Shown: positions 21,301-54,208, counted from the stretch's first letter. The stretch is DNA of 64,000 bases from Watersipora subatra (GCF_963576615.1 NC_088711.1:37754621-37818620), one strand, 5' to 3'. Notes: generated by a model not told the origin, from the sequence alone. Translations and numbers: made by a program.

Positions 21301-24300
21301 TGAGATATTTGACTCGGTTCAAAGTGCTGAGAGAGACATAGTCGATAGCTCTACAGCAGCAACACATGATATACCAACAGCTACAGAAGCCGCTGATACA
21401 ACCACAGAGGTAGAGGAAACAGCTGGAGAGAACACATCCAAACCTGGTGCTGGTTCAGCACTTGACACTGATGGAACTTTTGTCGTACATATAGACGAGT
21501 CTGACACAAATTTAGACTATGATCTCAATGTTGAAAAACCAGAAGAAAGGGATGCTCCCACTCCTACTAAAGATGAGTCAATGGATGTGGATGCTTGTGA
21601 TATTGTGCAATCAAGCGGTGATGCTTCAGCTGTAAAAGAGAGTGAGAATGTGAAAGAAGCAATCTCCAGCTCAGTTCAAGCTTCTAAGAGGTTGGTGTCT
21701 TCAGTAGTTTTAAATTTTGAGTAATAGCATTTATGATTAAAAGCAGGTTTTATCGAGCTATCACTAGTACAAGGTTAGGATGTGGAGCGATTCAGGAAGA
21801 CTTCAAGCAAACCAAATGGATGGAGTACAGCAACAAAGAACCGGGATTATTCTATCTTCAATCAGTAGAGTGTAGTGATACAGCTTACTCGGTAAACGAG
21901 TTAGGCCTACATTGGTCGTGTCTTCAAGGAAAGGCTCAATTGCAAGCCCATACAACAATCTACCATTCAGCATCATGCTCTATGCATACAGTGCTGGTGT
22001 GTCAAATAAGAATGGAGTCTTGAATGGCACAGAAGCTGCCTCTTCACAAGGGTATTAATTTTGTAACTTAGTATTTGTAAGGAAAGGAAACCTACAAAAA
22101 AGGCTAAAAAGCTCATTTCCCTGTATTTGTTTGTTAGTAGCATATTCCTCAAATGATATACCAAAATGTTATTCCAAGTTATATATTTTTTAGTTTGACT
22201 GAAAACCGTTCTGAGGCACCCAAAAAAGATTCCAAAGGTATGTGACTTGTATTTACGTCATATTTTGTATTGTCTCATTTAATTTGATTTTGGTACTTAT
22301 TCGTAACACATTATTTTGTAGGTCATAGTTTTGTCATGAGCATTTGCTGGATTCATTTGTTCAAATCCAAATGTTCAGACTTAGGCAGGAGTGTTGATAG
22401 GTTGAATATGCGCTTTTGAGAGGGTGTGTATCAAGAGATTATACTTATCAACTGTTGACTTGCAATAGATCGACAAATTTTTTTGCTATCATGAGCTGCG
22501 TAGCATGGCTTAGCAAAGCGTTTTCGTATGGCCAAGAGCCACATTATGCAGCTTTCAGTCGGCTTGGAGCAAATCATTTCTGATTAGACAGTAGATAATA
22601 AATTATACTATTCCTACTTGAATGAAAGGAAAAAAAAATTGCCTGCGTTGAGCCAATAAAAAAATTGTTTAAACATGAACTATAAGTGCGATTCAAATGT
22701 TATGTCAAACGTAGGGATATGAGCAAACATCTTTGAATATGTAAGAATGCCCCACCGCCTCCATTAAAGCAGCACTTGTATCACCTATACCACATACATT
22801 ATAAATGCCTGGCCTTCGTGTTGAGAAGTTAATTTAAAACCCAGTTGTATATTTTTTCTTTGTCTAGTCTTTTAATTTAATTTTACACCGTGTGTGATAT
22901 AATGCATTAGTTTCAATGCTTTTTTTAACTGCTTGAAGCATCAGGAAGATTTTTTACATATACTAAATTAAATGTAACAGGTTTATAAAAATATTTTCTC
23001 TAGTTTGTCATATGAAGTAAATGTTATAGGAGATTAATGTAGACTGTTACTGATTCATTAATTGCGTTTGTTTCTAGTAGTTTGGTAGACTAGTTCACAA
23101 CTGTCCACAGTTGTAATGCTAGCAGATTTGTTCTACCTAGTCAAAATAGCCTTTAGATATTTTACGGTATGTTTCATGTTAACATCTGTCTTTACACAGA
23201 GCTGGCTTCATCTCAAAATCTATGGATCAGTGGGCTCTCATCTCTAACTAGAGCAACTGACCTCAAGCATCTTTTCAGCAAACATGGCAAGGTAAACATC
23301 TATCTTCCAAATGAATTGAAAATTATCATTTATTTCATTCTCAAATGATCCAGTCATTTTATTAGCAGCTGATGTACTTAGCAGTCATAATCCTCGGTGT
23401 CGTATCTGATGTAGTTCATACGCGAATATGATTAGACTGTGATCTACAGTAACTCTTATTGGTTTGGCAGAGACTGATATTTTGTGTCACAGCTGGTTGT
23501 ATTATTTTGTCTTCATATTTTTAACACGAAGCTGATGTTTATAGGTAATTGGTGCGAAAGTTGTAACAAATGCAAACAGACCTGGTGCCAAATGTTATGG
23601 ATATGTGACAATGTCAAGTGCAGAGGAGGCTGCCAAGTGTATTCAGAATTTGCATCGCACAGAGCTGCATCAGCGCATGATATCTGTGGGAAGAGCTAAG
23701 AGCGACCCGTGTGATCAGGCCCGTGCAGCGGCTGCCAGGAAACCTACTATTGATGGTTAGTTTCTAATTGTAGTTACAATTGCTTGAAAGTTGTATAATC
23801 ACATCTTTCTAAATGTTCATCCGTGAGCTCTTTTTATCTGTGTCATTTTATGGCTTGATTGTGGTTTGATCTCAAAGCTTCCCATGTGGTATCCATTCCC
23901 GCATGCCCTCCAATATTCAGAGCCTATGTGGTGCTGCCTCTCTGGTTACACCTCGGCTTGTTTGCTGTCTAACAGATAAAAAGAAGGAAGAGCCTGCAAC
24001 TTCTACTAGTCAGGAAACAGGGGCTGCTGTCAAGGATGGTTAGTTGTAGTGGCTTCCTCTTCTTACCTGTCTAACAGTCAGTTTAGTTTTGTCTAACTTT
24101 TCATATTCCCAATAGTCGCTTAGTGTGGAGGTGTCACGCACGCTGTTTGCTTTCGTTAGCACTTTTTTGGTTGGTTTTTATTGCGCTTTGATGTGTTCTG
24201 ATAACCATGATGCGTTTACACCCTTTGAGAATATTCCATGAAATTGTCGCATATGTGATTGTTCTCTTATAGTTCTATTTTTCTTTTAGAAAATCGTCCT

Positions 24301-27300
24301 AGTCCAAGCTCTTATCGCTCAGAAGGTATGTCTGCTTTATATTCTCGTGGTGTCAAGAGTAAAGTGAAGACTGTGTCTATGATCTTCCTTTAAGCTTGTA
24401 TTTACTCTTCGTCTTGTGTAGCTCTTCGCTACCCATAAGTCTCTATGCTTCAACCAAGGTAGATCTATCAGTTTGTCAAACCACATATCTTTGTTATTTG
24501 AGCTTACTACAATTTCATTATGGTGGTATATAAGAACATATCTAATAAATCTATCTGAGGAGCCAGACCTTGAAACTGTTGGCATATTGCTAAATTCAGT
24601 GTAAATTATACAAATTTTCAGTTTTACGGCGAATTTAGCAGCATAAATTGTCATCAATTTTCACTTAATAATTCGAAATAGGCAATATCTGATTTGTCAT
24701 TAGTTTAGTAGGTGTGTGATCGAGTTAATTCATATTTGTTGCTGAAGGTGTTTCACCAAGTTGTGTTAAGCAGTTTCAATAACTAAGAATATTGCATTTA
24801 TAGCTTAATGAAATGGCTAATTGACAAAATGGTCTGCCCGTTTTTAAATATTATAATGTGTTTTTATTTGCTTTTCATCGAGTTAAAATAGTTTGTAGAA
24901 TAAATAATGAGAAATGTGTTGGAATCTGATTTGCAAGCGTCTAAGGGCTGTTATTTAATTCAGCAAGTTGGCAACTATAATAAAGATGTTGAACAAAATA
25001 GTGGTCGGGTTGAGACCATATGCATCAGCTCACAATCACAGCCAAAGTATTCTCATTTTACTCACTTGTGTAGTCGCATAACCTGCTGTTGTTTGATATT
25101 TCTTAATTCTATCTACTGTTATTGTTGCAGACAAGCACAGACATTCTGAACGGCACAGACCGAGGTCAGCAATCACTGGTCCAGATGCAAAAAAGGATGA
25201 GGAGTTGGGGAAAGATGTTGAAAAAAAATCTGAAGAAAAAGTTGAAAAATCTGAAGCCGAGCGCAAGGTGTGCACTGATCACTATCACAATCTACTATAT
25301 TCTTTAGCAGTTGTCCATCGGGTTATATAGTAAGCGCTACAACTCATAACAGCCAACGCTTAGTTTCACATTGTTTGTGTAAGGGTATAGATTAAAACCG
25401 AGTTTTTAAGAAACCAAGGTTTCAACTCGTGCTCAATTTATATATGTTCTCTGTGGAGTTTTTTTATCGATTATGCAAGGGTACATGTGGAATCCGAAAG
25501 CACTCTTATGAGTTCTCCATTAGTGTAGGTAATTATTTCATGCCTATTGCAGGCTTTAGTGCCCATTATTATTCACGTATCAATTTTTAATCATGTTGTT
25601 GTTTATTGTGTATATCTGTGTTCAGGTAATATTGGGTGGTAAAATTTGTTGAAATCATAGAGCATACAGAACATTAGATTATTTGTTAGTTTAATGGAGC
25701 AATCAGTGTTGATGTGACATGATTTTTGAAAAAGCAAATGGTCGCGTTTCGAAACGAGCTTGAATTGGTAAGTAAAGCTGACCTTGGTTCACGACGAAGT
25801 ATTGCATCGGGTTGTGTTGACTTGCTGACACTACTCTCACACATCAGTGAGCTAACAAATATGAGACCATATCCATTTTCTGATAATGTCTCATATTAGT
25901 TTGCATAACTATGAGGTTCACTACGAGTACGTACTTGTCTGTCTGCAGGCTGATGAGTACCTAGAGAGGGAAAAAAGGAGAGTGCGTGCTCTGGAGAGGC
26001 GATCAAGAGAGGATGATTACAGGAGGCGAAATGTGCTTATGAAGGAGAAAAGGGACTTGGCTGAGCAGCAACGGCGCGTACGGATGGAAGAGGAACGATT
26101 AAACAGAGAACGTGAGAAGATGAGGTAAGAACAATGAAGACACGGTGTGTTTAAATTCTTGAAGGATAACGAAATAATGGTAGCTGGGTAGCTCCATAAT
26201 GATGAGGTAGTTCTAACTGCTGTTTGAGGCAAATGAAATGGATTTATGAACACTGAAAGCTGTCCAATATCGTTGTTCAATTGCTTTGAGTTAGTTATTC
26301 CTACGATTAGTCAATTCTCTAAACTCTTAGGATTGAAAGAGAGAAAGTGAGGATAGAAGAAATGAAATTGGACAGTCTCCAGGGTGAACGGTCACGGTTA
26401 GAGAACCAGTTGATAGAACTGAGACAGCGAGTAGACCGGGAAAGAGAGGAACTTAAGCGAGTTGAGACATTAAGGTTGGTGTTTTTAGAGCACTGTATGG
26501 TTTGAGAGGCAGGTTGTGATGTGTATGTCGCATACCATACCTTCAGGTCCGACTCTTACAGTTACGGACCTGAAGCATTGTTATTTGCAACTTAGTTTAA
26601 AAACGACTTCTATGATGTAATAAGAAAGTTGAGCTAACTTGCTGTAAGGTTTTTTGTTACACTCAATTACTGGGCTTGTTATAATTCATTCATAGTCGCC
26701 TCATTTTCTTTTGCCGAATCTCCTTCAGAATGTTGCAGTTCAAAACAGTGTTCAACTGGTGGTTGTTGTCTTGAACAATAACTAGACATTTCTACCATCC
26801 TTGTTGTCAGCAACCCTTCCAAGTAACTGTAAGCGTTAAAGGTCCATCGTAGTGGTATTGCTACAAGCTTAGTCTTCATCGTATGTTACATTATGATCTG
26901 ACACCACTTTTTGAGGCGGCAATCCCGATTGCCCCTGTTTATGTCTGTCAGTAAGAAGTGTTGGATTGTGATGTTGCTGAACTTGAAGGGTTATCCGTTA
27001 ATTTGTTATTATCATCAGATGTTCCAAATGGGAACTCGACCATGTAAATTTATTGTGTATAGACCTCCGTATTACCTGTGGTAATATGTCACATGTCTCT
27101 ATCTAGTAACAACCTGTCAAATTGAGTTGATATATTTTTGAAATTGAATTGGTATATTTTTATCATTCGCCTTCAGTGTAACAGTGATCCCAGTAGTTGC
27201 TGTTGGGATATTTTGCTTATATTGTGAAATATTAATAGCTATAATTAAGATGCAAATGATGCACTGTGCTCTTCGATGTGTGGTTCATCTGTTTAACTGT

Positions 27301-29284
27301 ATTGCAGAGCTTGGTTGCATTTTGGTCATTCGATGCCAATGATGGTTTATCTACATTGTTTGATATTGATGATACAACAATTGGCTGAGGCATTTTTTCA
27401 CTCTCGTTGAAGTTATCTTAATTTTTCTTTTTGTGAGGCAATTTGAGCAAATGTGTGTCATAGGCTAGAGGAGATGCGCAGATCCACAGTTGTGAAGAGG
27501 TCATATGAGACATCAAACGCTAGTAGAAACTCTAGTGGAGGGAGATACGATGATGGTTGGGAAAGCAAGAGGCCAGCACAAGCGGATAGGTGGGTGAATC
27601 AGTTTAACAGTCCTTGGAGTGTGTCGGTTGGGTTGCAAGTCGCACATGCGGTGATGTTTTCATCAAGTCTACAAAGTTCTTTGAGTTTAATATGAAACAT
27701 GCTCCTGATGCTGAGTGTGTGTGTGTGTATAATTGGCTCTTGTGTGTGTGCGTCTCTTTTTTCTACATAACATTTGACGATGTCATTTTACTGTTGCTGG
27801 TAGGTATACAGCGGTGAATGTGGATAGAAGAAGTTCAGTGGCCGTTAGCAGTGACAGAGGAAGCAGTTATACTGATAGACGAGTAGCTGATCTTGACCGG
27901 AGGCCAGCGTCTGTCAAAGATGTTGGTGTGGATAGAGGTAGTGGACGTTCTGAAGATAGATATTCAAGCAGGTATGTTAGCATGTTCCGTTGTGGTTAAC
28001 CGTGTGTCTTTGAATTAAGTGTATGAAGATTATTTAATGTGGCATTTTAGCATGATTATAAGAAAGATAGGATTTAAACAGTCCTTTTTGCCGCAGCTGT
28101 CGCTTGATGATACATTCTAGTTCTGTTTATAACAGGAGTAGTGGGGAAAGAAGGGAATATGTCCCCAGCGACAGAAGCAGGGATGTGTCTTCTCGTTCTG
28201 GATCAGACTCTCGTGGTATGTATTGTTTTCTGTTCCATCACATGCCGAGTAGGATTACACGAATATGGCAATTTGGTGCAACTGAAACATTTTGCAGGGG
28301 TGAGTAGAAGTTACCATGAAAGCTCCTCGAGTAGGCGAAGTGGCGGCACTAGTGACAGAAGTTGGAATGGTTCGTCAGGAGGGCCTAGTCTTCTCTCAGG
28401 ACCATCCAGTGAGTTATTCTCTGGTGCTGCAGTGCAAGCAGCTGGAATGATGATGAGTGCAGCCATGAGTAGGGGCAGTGGTACATCAAATGGCGCCAGT
28501 AGCAGGTGAGTGTGTCTGTGATGAGATTAAATCATAACATTTAATTCTTTTTGACGCAGAATCTCATTTAGAGTGTCGCTTGTTTCTGTACAAGTCTTTT
28601 GTTGATTTGGTTTAGGTTGTTTTTATGGTTTGGTGATATATGTAGGTAATTCCAGCTGCGTATCCATGATGATTGTAAAAAATTCAAGTCTTTTGTGAGA
28701 CCAGATTTTTATTAATAGGATCTGATACTGACAACTGAACTCGTGTTGAATAATCAGATGTGTTCCGTAAATGCTAAAACATAGTTGTATTCATCTGCAA
28801 ATTCTACAATTTCCTTGTTTGAATTGTTCATAATTAAAAGTGGGAAATAAAGGACAACTCCAAGCTTATATGTAAGCCTTGATTGTTTGTCACATACCAC
28901 CATTTCATAAACAGATTTTTTATGTGCAGAAACCAAAAGCGCGTCAAGTGGTTGCCGTTTTCACAATTATGTATTGTGAAAGGTATAAAGGAGGTATTCT
29001 TGTGGCTTAAGTATAGTCATAATGGTTAGGGCGCAGCACTGCCAATGATGGTTTATCTACATTGTTTGATATATATGATGATGTTAACTAATATCTGAGG
29101 CACCTGCTGACGCCCGTTGTTCTCTCTCTCTCTAGAAGTATTGATGACTTTTACCTTTCAGCAAGCAGGTTATGTTACTGCAGGTTTGGTTATAGAAGCT
29201 ATCCGCTATGCTGGTTGTTTTAGGTACAGTGGAGGTAGTGGAACTGGAAGCGGTAGTGGCTACGGAGGAGGTCGACGGTACTAA
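18222..29284 (+). CDS. SAFB: Scaffold attachment factor B (SAFB)-like protein, 18 exons, 812 aa
   Basis: SAFB proteins are nuclear matrix/chromatin and RNA-binding factors that act in transcription and splicing. Exons: 18222-18341, 18596-18665, 20053-20225, 20815-20863, 21210-21690, 22194-22237, 23200-23291, 23545-23755, 23976-24038, 24290-24325, 25131-25267, 25949-26124, 26331-26474, 27464-27589, 27804-27971, 28136-28215, 28298-28505, 29224-29284. They total 2439 nt, frame is kept at every junction and the end is TAA. Domains: SAP about residues 8-40 ([16 protein letters not shown]); acidic Asp/Glu/Ser/Thr-rich linker about 41-312; RRM about 317-393 with RNP2 LWISGL and RNP1 CYGYVTM; charged Arg/Glu helical region about 430-600; Ser/Arg/Gly-rich tail ending GGGRRY. 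The order matches vertebrate SAFB (about 915 aa), and the RRM is by far the closest part. Intron 3 appears to be GC-AG. Exons 2, 4 and 10 are the least certain. An upstream non-coding exon cannot be excluded. Confidence 0.93.
18985..19460 (+). repeat. Interspersed repeat of about 450-500 bp, copy 2, in SAFB intron 2
   Basis: Landmarks matching copy 1 are GTAATATTTAAACAAGTCTA, GGTTTTGGTGTTTTAGTG, TGCATTATCCATAGCATGAG and AGTTAGCTGAACAGATAGAT. It lies inside the intron between exons 2 and 3 of SAFB. Confidence 0.7.
20226..20814 (+). other. SAFB intron 3, probable GC-AG intron
   Basis: Exon 3 can join exon 4 in frame only if it ends at GAAAAG, followed by GCGAGT. The nearby GTTAAA would be a poor donor and shifts the frame into a stop after two codons. 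AG|GCGAGT resembles the GC-donor consensus AG|GCAAGT. The acceptor is ttttttag before ATGGTTGAGG. Confidence 0.55.
23200..23755 (+). CDS. SAFB: SAFB exons 7-8: RNA recognition motif
   Basis: Two exons (23200-23291 and 23545-23755) encode the RRM. The first carries [20 protein letters not shown] and ends SKHGK. The second begins [20 protein letters not shown] and continues through [19 protein letters not shown] to ISVGRAK. These stretches are nearly residue-for-residue those of vertebrate SAFB and set it apart from other RRM families. The intron between the two exons falls just before the second beta strand. The second exon starts with GTA, straight after the acceptor AG. Confidence 0.95.
25949..26474 (+). 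CDS. SAFB: SAFB exons 12-13: Arg/Glu-rich helical region
   Basis: Exons 25949-26124 and 26331-26474 encode a long charged stretch with runs such as [18 protein letters not shown] and [12 protein letters not shown]. It is expected to form an extended helix or coiled coil. SAFB family members have a comparable Glu/Arg-rich segment used in protein-protein contacts and dimerisation. Both exons end in phase 2 with AG before the donor, as do exons 14 and 15. Confidence 0.85.
27335..27395 (+). repeat. Short repeat in SAFB intron 13 (partner at 29037)
   Basis: GCCAATGATGGTTTATCTAC ATTGTTTGATAT recurs exactly at 29040-29071 in SAFB intron 17, followed in both by a related stretch ending CTGAGGCA. The two intronic blocks derive from one sequence. 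Confidence 0.7.
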
Positions 29285-29358
29285 AGATACTGTTCTGTAC
29301 ACCATTTTTATTGTAGAACATTGTAAATAGTATTTAAACAATTGATATATGCACATGC

Positions 29359-29364
29359 ATTAAA
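29359..29364 (+). terminator. Candidate poly(A) signal of SAFB (ATTAAA)
   Basis: An ATTAAA hexamer lies 75 bases past the SAFB stop codon, followed by T/GT-rich sequence (atttagtcgtctatttttgt). It is a plausible cleavage signal giving a very short 3' UTR. Distal signals cannot be ruled out. Confidence 0.4.
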
Positions 29365-31578
29365 TATCATATTTAGTCGTCTATTTTTGTCACGTGTCCA
29401 AATCTAAATTACTTACCTCAAGTCGTATGAGAATTTGGATTTCTCATGTATTTTCACACAAGTTGTAAATATATCCACTTGGTACACACCTCGATTTACT
29501 TCATAACTAATTATTTGTTTGGCAATACAGCTTTCAGCAACAATACAGCAATATTGTTTTCAGCAATACATGATCATAGCAGCTGTATTGGAAGTATTCA
29601 TAATTCGAGAACGTGCCTCTGAGTCTTGCAACGTTGTATTATATCTCCCATAATCATTGAGGTGCTTTTTTGGTATGGCTACTGGAAACAAGGGGGAGAT
29701 AATCATTCATTATCAAAATCTCCAAACATGATTACAAGACCTGATGTTGGGTTTCACCGCTTGTTTGGTTATGTTTGTGTGATGTATTGGTTGTATTTCC
29801 TCTCTGATTTTACTGCTGCATATGCCTTTTCAAGACTTGGGCATGTAAATATGCAGGTTCAATGTTGATCATTTGTTTGCACTCAATTCATATATAATTT
29901 GTTAACTACATGTAGGTAGGCTGGTAAACTTTCTATAACATGCTTCTTCCAATTCCGTTACATCACATAATTGCCCAGCAGATTGTAAATACACTACTAG
30001 GTGGTATGGTTGTGTGCCAGCCAGCTTCAAGAACTGGCAGCTTGCTTAGGCATTAGCTGATAGCACTAGGATACCTTTTGAGACCAGTTTGCTTGCGCCA
30101 TTCGTCGCTGGGACCAGCTCAAGAGGTAATTACATTTAGTGTGCAGTACTTCCATCTTACTGCTTTGCCAGTTGCTGTTGGTGGTCTACTCCTGCGAAAG
30201 CTAGGACAAGTGATTAGTTTCTGACCAATAAAACTAGCAACACTCAACCAGTTGTCTTTTCCTTATACAAAGGGGAAATAACTTCAATTAGAATAGATAG
30301 GATTGACGTCAACAGTCTGAAATGTTAAAAACGGAAGTTTTGTTAGTCTTCGGTAATCATTAAAAATGTAAAGCAATAGGCAATATCTCTATGTACAAAA
30401 ATCAAGGATTTCTGTTTCATAGATCATAATAGAGCTGCCCAGCTTCTGATTTCGGTATTGACACTGAAACGAAGGTCAAAAAAGGTCCTGTTCTAAAACG
30501 TCAGATACTTTCTATAGATGAGTTATTGAGCCTAGAAAAGTGTTTTAGCCTGCCGGCACGAACAAAAATCATCAACTGCATTTCTAGCAGTCACTCAATG
30601 ATTTCTAAGCCTGGTATATAGATATATATCGTATAGATATATATATAAAGTATATAAATAACAGGGCTGTATTGTTCATTTTTAGGATGCCTCAGCCAAT
30701 ATCTTCAGTAGCCGGCATAGGCAACTTGTGAGGGCTTTAGGCCCTACTACACTGACTCTATTACAGCCTCTATTAGTAAAATGTTGATTAAGGACAATAG
30801 ATTCAGGCTCAAAGCAGCGCACTTCGTTCAACACTTATATCGCAGAACTTACAACCATCTTACATCTTCTACAAGTAGTAGTAGTAGTACAAGAAGCTTC
30901 GCACCAACAAAATTCAAATACATAGCAAATCTATATGCTGTGTCAGATAACACCAACAGACCAGTAATGCACCAGCAATGATCTACACACTGAGAACCAT
31001 CTTGCATTAAAATACACTGGCAGGCTGTTCAGATCTTAGCTAGCTGCACTGGTCAATTAGTTTGGCAGCAACAGTAAGTTTTGGACCATTTGGTATTTGA
31101 ATCAGCAAGGATGTTGATTACATCTTGCCACTTAACTGGTTGTCATTTATTGTTTCCTCCTGCGAGACCCAGGAGAGGTGACATCTCTCATCAGTGAGGC
31201 TTGTGAGTTTGGAGTTGCACTCTCTGTAAAAGAGGTCAGAAAGCTGACAGCTACTGAATAGAAGAGATAGAATCCACTTCGGCTGTAACCTTTGTATTCA
31301 ACGTATTGTTAGATTCAATAACAGACGTGCTAATAGCATACTTATGTAACCAGTTTATTTGATCAGCCATGGCTTTGAAGAAAACACTACTTTCTTTTTT
31401 GATGAACAGCTAGCCATATTCCTTAAATTGCTCTAATGTTGATGAAAATGAATAATAGCGTCGTTATACATACTCGCTCAGGGAGCGCGCACGAGCTTTT
31501 TGAAAACTTGAAAATTGTCACGTTTGTGCCGGCTATTATATTAGTAAACACTACAACGACCAATGACAGCGCGATTGA

Positions 31579-31586
31579 TCACGTGA
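31579..31586 (+). promoter_or_regulatory. E-box TCACGTGA upstream of FOXK
   Basis: A perfect palindromic TCACGTGA lies about 110 bases before the FOXK ATG. This is the preferred site of USF/MITF/TFE-type bHLH-ZIP factors. Position and palindromy are seen in the sequence; regulatory use is inferred. Confidence 0.35.
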
Positions 31587-31657
31587 CTTCTTCGTATTGC
31601 TTTCTTTTTGCTATGAACTCTGGGAGATCGTGGCCATGTTGTTGCTGTACAGCGTGA

Positions 31658-50910
<19,253 letters not shown>

Positions 50911-51524
50911 TGCCTGTTGTCCGCAGCTCCCATCTCTCCTACTCGCAACGTCTCTTATAGTAGGTTGATTGATAATAACTCCATCACAGCTCGAGATGGT
51001 GCCACATGGACTCGGAGAAGATAAAACTCCACGCAATGAAAGCAGGGGCAGATAAATCCTTTTCGATTTACGCATATACACATAAATGTAGGTGTTAACC
51101 TCACTCATTGGGTGCAGTTTAAATAGAGGTATGGTGATTACATTAATACTATCATGTTGCGCATCTAAAGGCATTTAGTCTTTGTACTTGATAAGTCTGT
51201 TGGGGCTCATAGTCCTTGTAGCTAAAAAACATTTAACGAGCAGCTGAGAGTAAATATAATCAAATGTCGCTTATGTTGAAGGTTTGTAAGACCGATGATA
51301 ATATATGCGTTTTTTTTTTTCATTTAGATTAACTTATCAGTTAGTTAAAAAAAATGCTGAGATTTGTCTTTTCTTTACACTCAATATATTTTTTACATAC
51401 GAAGGCAGCTTTGCGTCATATCATCTGAGCTTTGAAATTGTTTATGTCAAACTTACTTTTGGTTTCTTATCTGAAATCAAAGAGAGCATTTATGTGGTCT
51501 GTACATATTCCACAATACTGTACT
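50911..51524 (+). other. Presumed FOXK 3' UTR and flank
   Basis: Sequence after the FOXK stop has no recognisable coding content. No canonical AATAAA lies in the first 300 bases, so the transcript end is not fixed here. Confidence 0.4.
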
Positions 51525-51815
51525 CTATAGCCCCCAACACTATTGTAATCTATAGCCCCCAACATTATTGTAATCTATAGCCCCCAACACTATTGTTATC
51601 TATAGCCCCCAACACTATTGTAATCTATTAGCCCCCAACACTATTGTAATCTATTAGTCCCCAACACTATTGTAATCTATAGCCCCCAACACTATTATAA
51701 TCTATAGCCCCCAACACTATTGTTATCTATAGCCCCCAACACTATTGTAATCTATAGCCCCCAACACTATTGTAATCTATAGCCCCCAACACTATTGTTA
51801 TCTATAGCCACTCAA
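51525..51815. repeat. 25-bp minisatellite, about 11 copies
   Basis: The unit is ATAGCCCCCAACACTATTGT followed by AATCT. Variants are ttAGCCC, tagtCCC and GTTATCT. The C-rich CCCCC blocks recur at regular 25-26 base steps. Confidence 0.95.
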
Positions 51816-53807
51816 ATTTATTCATTACCCTTTTTTGTTGTTGGACACTATAATTTGTTATGTAAAATATGTTACTTATTAATAAGTATTTAAAACAAAC
51901 CGGTAGTATTTCAACGCATTGTGCATATATCTTGTCAACCATGTATAGGTTAATGAAATTTCTAAACAACTGTTTATAATTTGTACAGATGGAAATAAAC
52001 ATTCTACTTTTATATAACAGTCTTGTCAGAATTCATATTTATTAGACAGAAATATTCGTCATTTGTCTTGAAGTTATCGCTCTGCATCTCTTTCCCCTTC
52101 TCTGTATCTACATGTATCTCACAACACACGCGTATCCATGCCATATGTACTCAGTCTAACAGCAGCACTCTTGGTAGATGTATAGCCAATTTAGTCAAAG
52201 GTGAGAAAAACTGGAATTACAGAAAGAAAAAAAACATTATGGTAACGTGTTTAAGTTGATTTATTGTAGTAAAATACAGGGCTACGATGAGTAGTGATCA
52301 ATAGTAATGCCAAACACCTGATGGTTCATACCAGAAAATTGGTAAAGCAAATTATAACATCAACATTGGATATTGTGAATCACAAAATAGATTTTTTAGA
52401 ACCCAGCTACAATTGGCAAAAAAACCATTGCAAGCCGTTTATATTTCCTCAGCATAAATTAAGAAATGTAGTAAAAAGGTGCGATGGCAGAGGAATAAAT
52501 ATATTATTTATAACGTATCTGTATATTTTGAGTTAGTTTGAGATAAACAAATGAAAGGCAAAAGTGAGCAATGGCAAATAAATACCACGATCCATTAGTG
52601 CACAATGTAAGAGTTAATTTATGATGCAAGATATTTATAATAAATATTAAAACTGAATGAAGCTACAAAGTTAAAGTTTGACGGTCACGATGGTGAAACA
52701 GGTTAATTGAAACTGGAGAAATGGTTACAGCCAAAGAATAAAAAAGGAACAAACGTCTAGTGAATAGATTTCTCAAATAACTGGAAAAAGCATGAATGTA
52801 GAGCATATTTTTAAGGCTAGCCAATGGTAAAGACCACCGTAATTGCTTGTTGAGAAAACAAATCTGTAAAAGCAATTGGTTTAAAAATTATCAACACTTG
52901 CCAATTAATTGCAGATGTTTTTAAAACCAAGCCAAATGCTCTAAATACAAAAATTTGTTGTGAAACAAGAAATTGAATTTTAATATTTTATTAAAGACTA
53001 GAAACAATTCCGTTTTTAAAAAAATAATTTTTAATGAAATTAAATCCAACAAAGAATGATTTAAGGAAGCTTAAAATTATGGAAATTTTATTTTTAAATT
53101 TTTCATCGATAGGCTAATAGCCTACACATTAATATGTTTATATACAATGCTGAGTTGTTTTCTTTGATTACCACATGTCTGCAATTAAAACTTTCTTTTT
53201 TTAAACTCTGGGAAAGTCTCTCAGCAATAAAGATTCAACTGATATATTTTATGGTTTTTTTAAAGGAAAAATGTACGCAAGTAGGTGCATTTATTTTACC
53301 GCTAGAGTCATTTTGTATTTCATTTACTATGCAAGTCACCAATGCTACAAATATTGATTACTGGATTCACCAAAACTGAATGGTTAGCTACTTTGAACTG
53401 TTGATTTCCCTGAGGGAGTTGCGTGTACGACATTTATACAAAAGCCCATGTCATAAAGCTCGGCAGGCTATGCCCTTTCATGGTTCTTGCTCTACATCAG
53501 GTTTGTGTTACATAACATAATATGTAATAGTAGTGCAGACAAACTAGCTACATAACTTCAGTGTCGAGCGTAAATAACCTTAATTCTTCACAGTTTATAT
53601 CAGCCATCCATATTAGTTTAGCCAGTCTCCAAAACTAATATGGAGGATAGTTTTCTGTACTGCAAGGCATGGTTTTTATCAGCTCAGCATAAACGACAAA
53701 CAGTACATTCAAGAGGGTCAAAAGGCATAATATTTATTTGGTTTTGACAAGAAAGATGAACATCAACTTGCCGCTAGTAGTAAATGCAAACATTTTTGTA
53801 TACCAGC
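51816..53807. other. AT-rich gene-free region, nothing recognised
   Basis: Scattered frames of 60-80 codons have no identifiable domains. A very A/T-rich stretch lies at about 52920-53120. Confidence 0.5.
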
Positions 53808-54208
53808 ATGTACACTGTCCCTATACATGTGTGTACACTGTGTCTATAGCCGTGTATACACTGCCTCTATACTGTGTGTAAATTGTGTCTATAGATGCGT
53901 GTACCTGTCTTTATAAATGTGTGTACACTGTCTCTATAGATGTGTGTAAATTGTGTCTATAGATGCGTGTACCTGTCTTTATAAATGTGTGTACACTGTC
54001 TCTATAGCTGTGTGTACACTGTCTCTATAGCTGTGTGTACACTGTCTCTATAGATGTGTGTAAACTGTTTCTATAGATGTGTGTACACTGTCTCTATAGA
54101 TGTGTGTACACTGTATCTATAGCCATGTATACACTGCCTCTATAGATGTGTGTAAATTGTCTCTATAACTGTGTGTACACTGTGTCTATAGCTGCATGTA
54201 CACTGTCA
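53808..54208. repeat. Degenerate minisatellite of about 24 bp (TGTGTGTACACTGTCTCTATAG)
   Basis: Units of TGTGTGTACACTGTCTCTAT followed by AGAT or AGCT recur about 16 times, with variation in length and in the AGATGTG/AGCTGTG junction. Confidence 0.9.

Noticed and set aside
21733..22023. 96-codon frame after SAFB exon 5
   Set aside because: It lies in an intron; splicing from AAGAG at 21690 to 22194 keeps frame and continues the SAFB-like composition.
28104..28307. Unspliced frames spanning SAFB exons 16-17
   Set aside because: They read through intron sequence; spliced exons 28136-28215 and 28298-28505 give consistent Ser/Arg-rich coding in phase.
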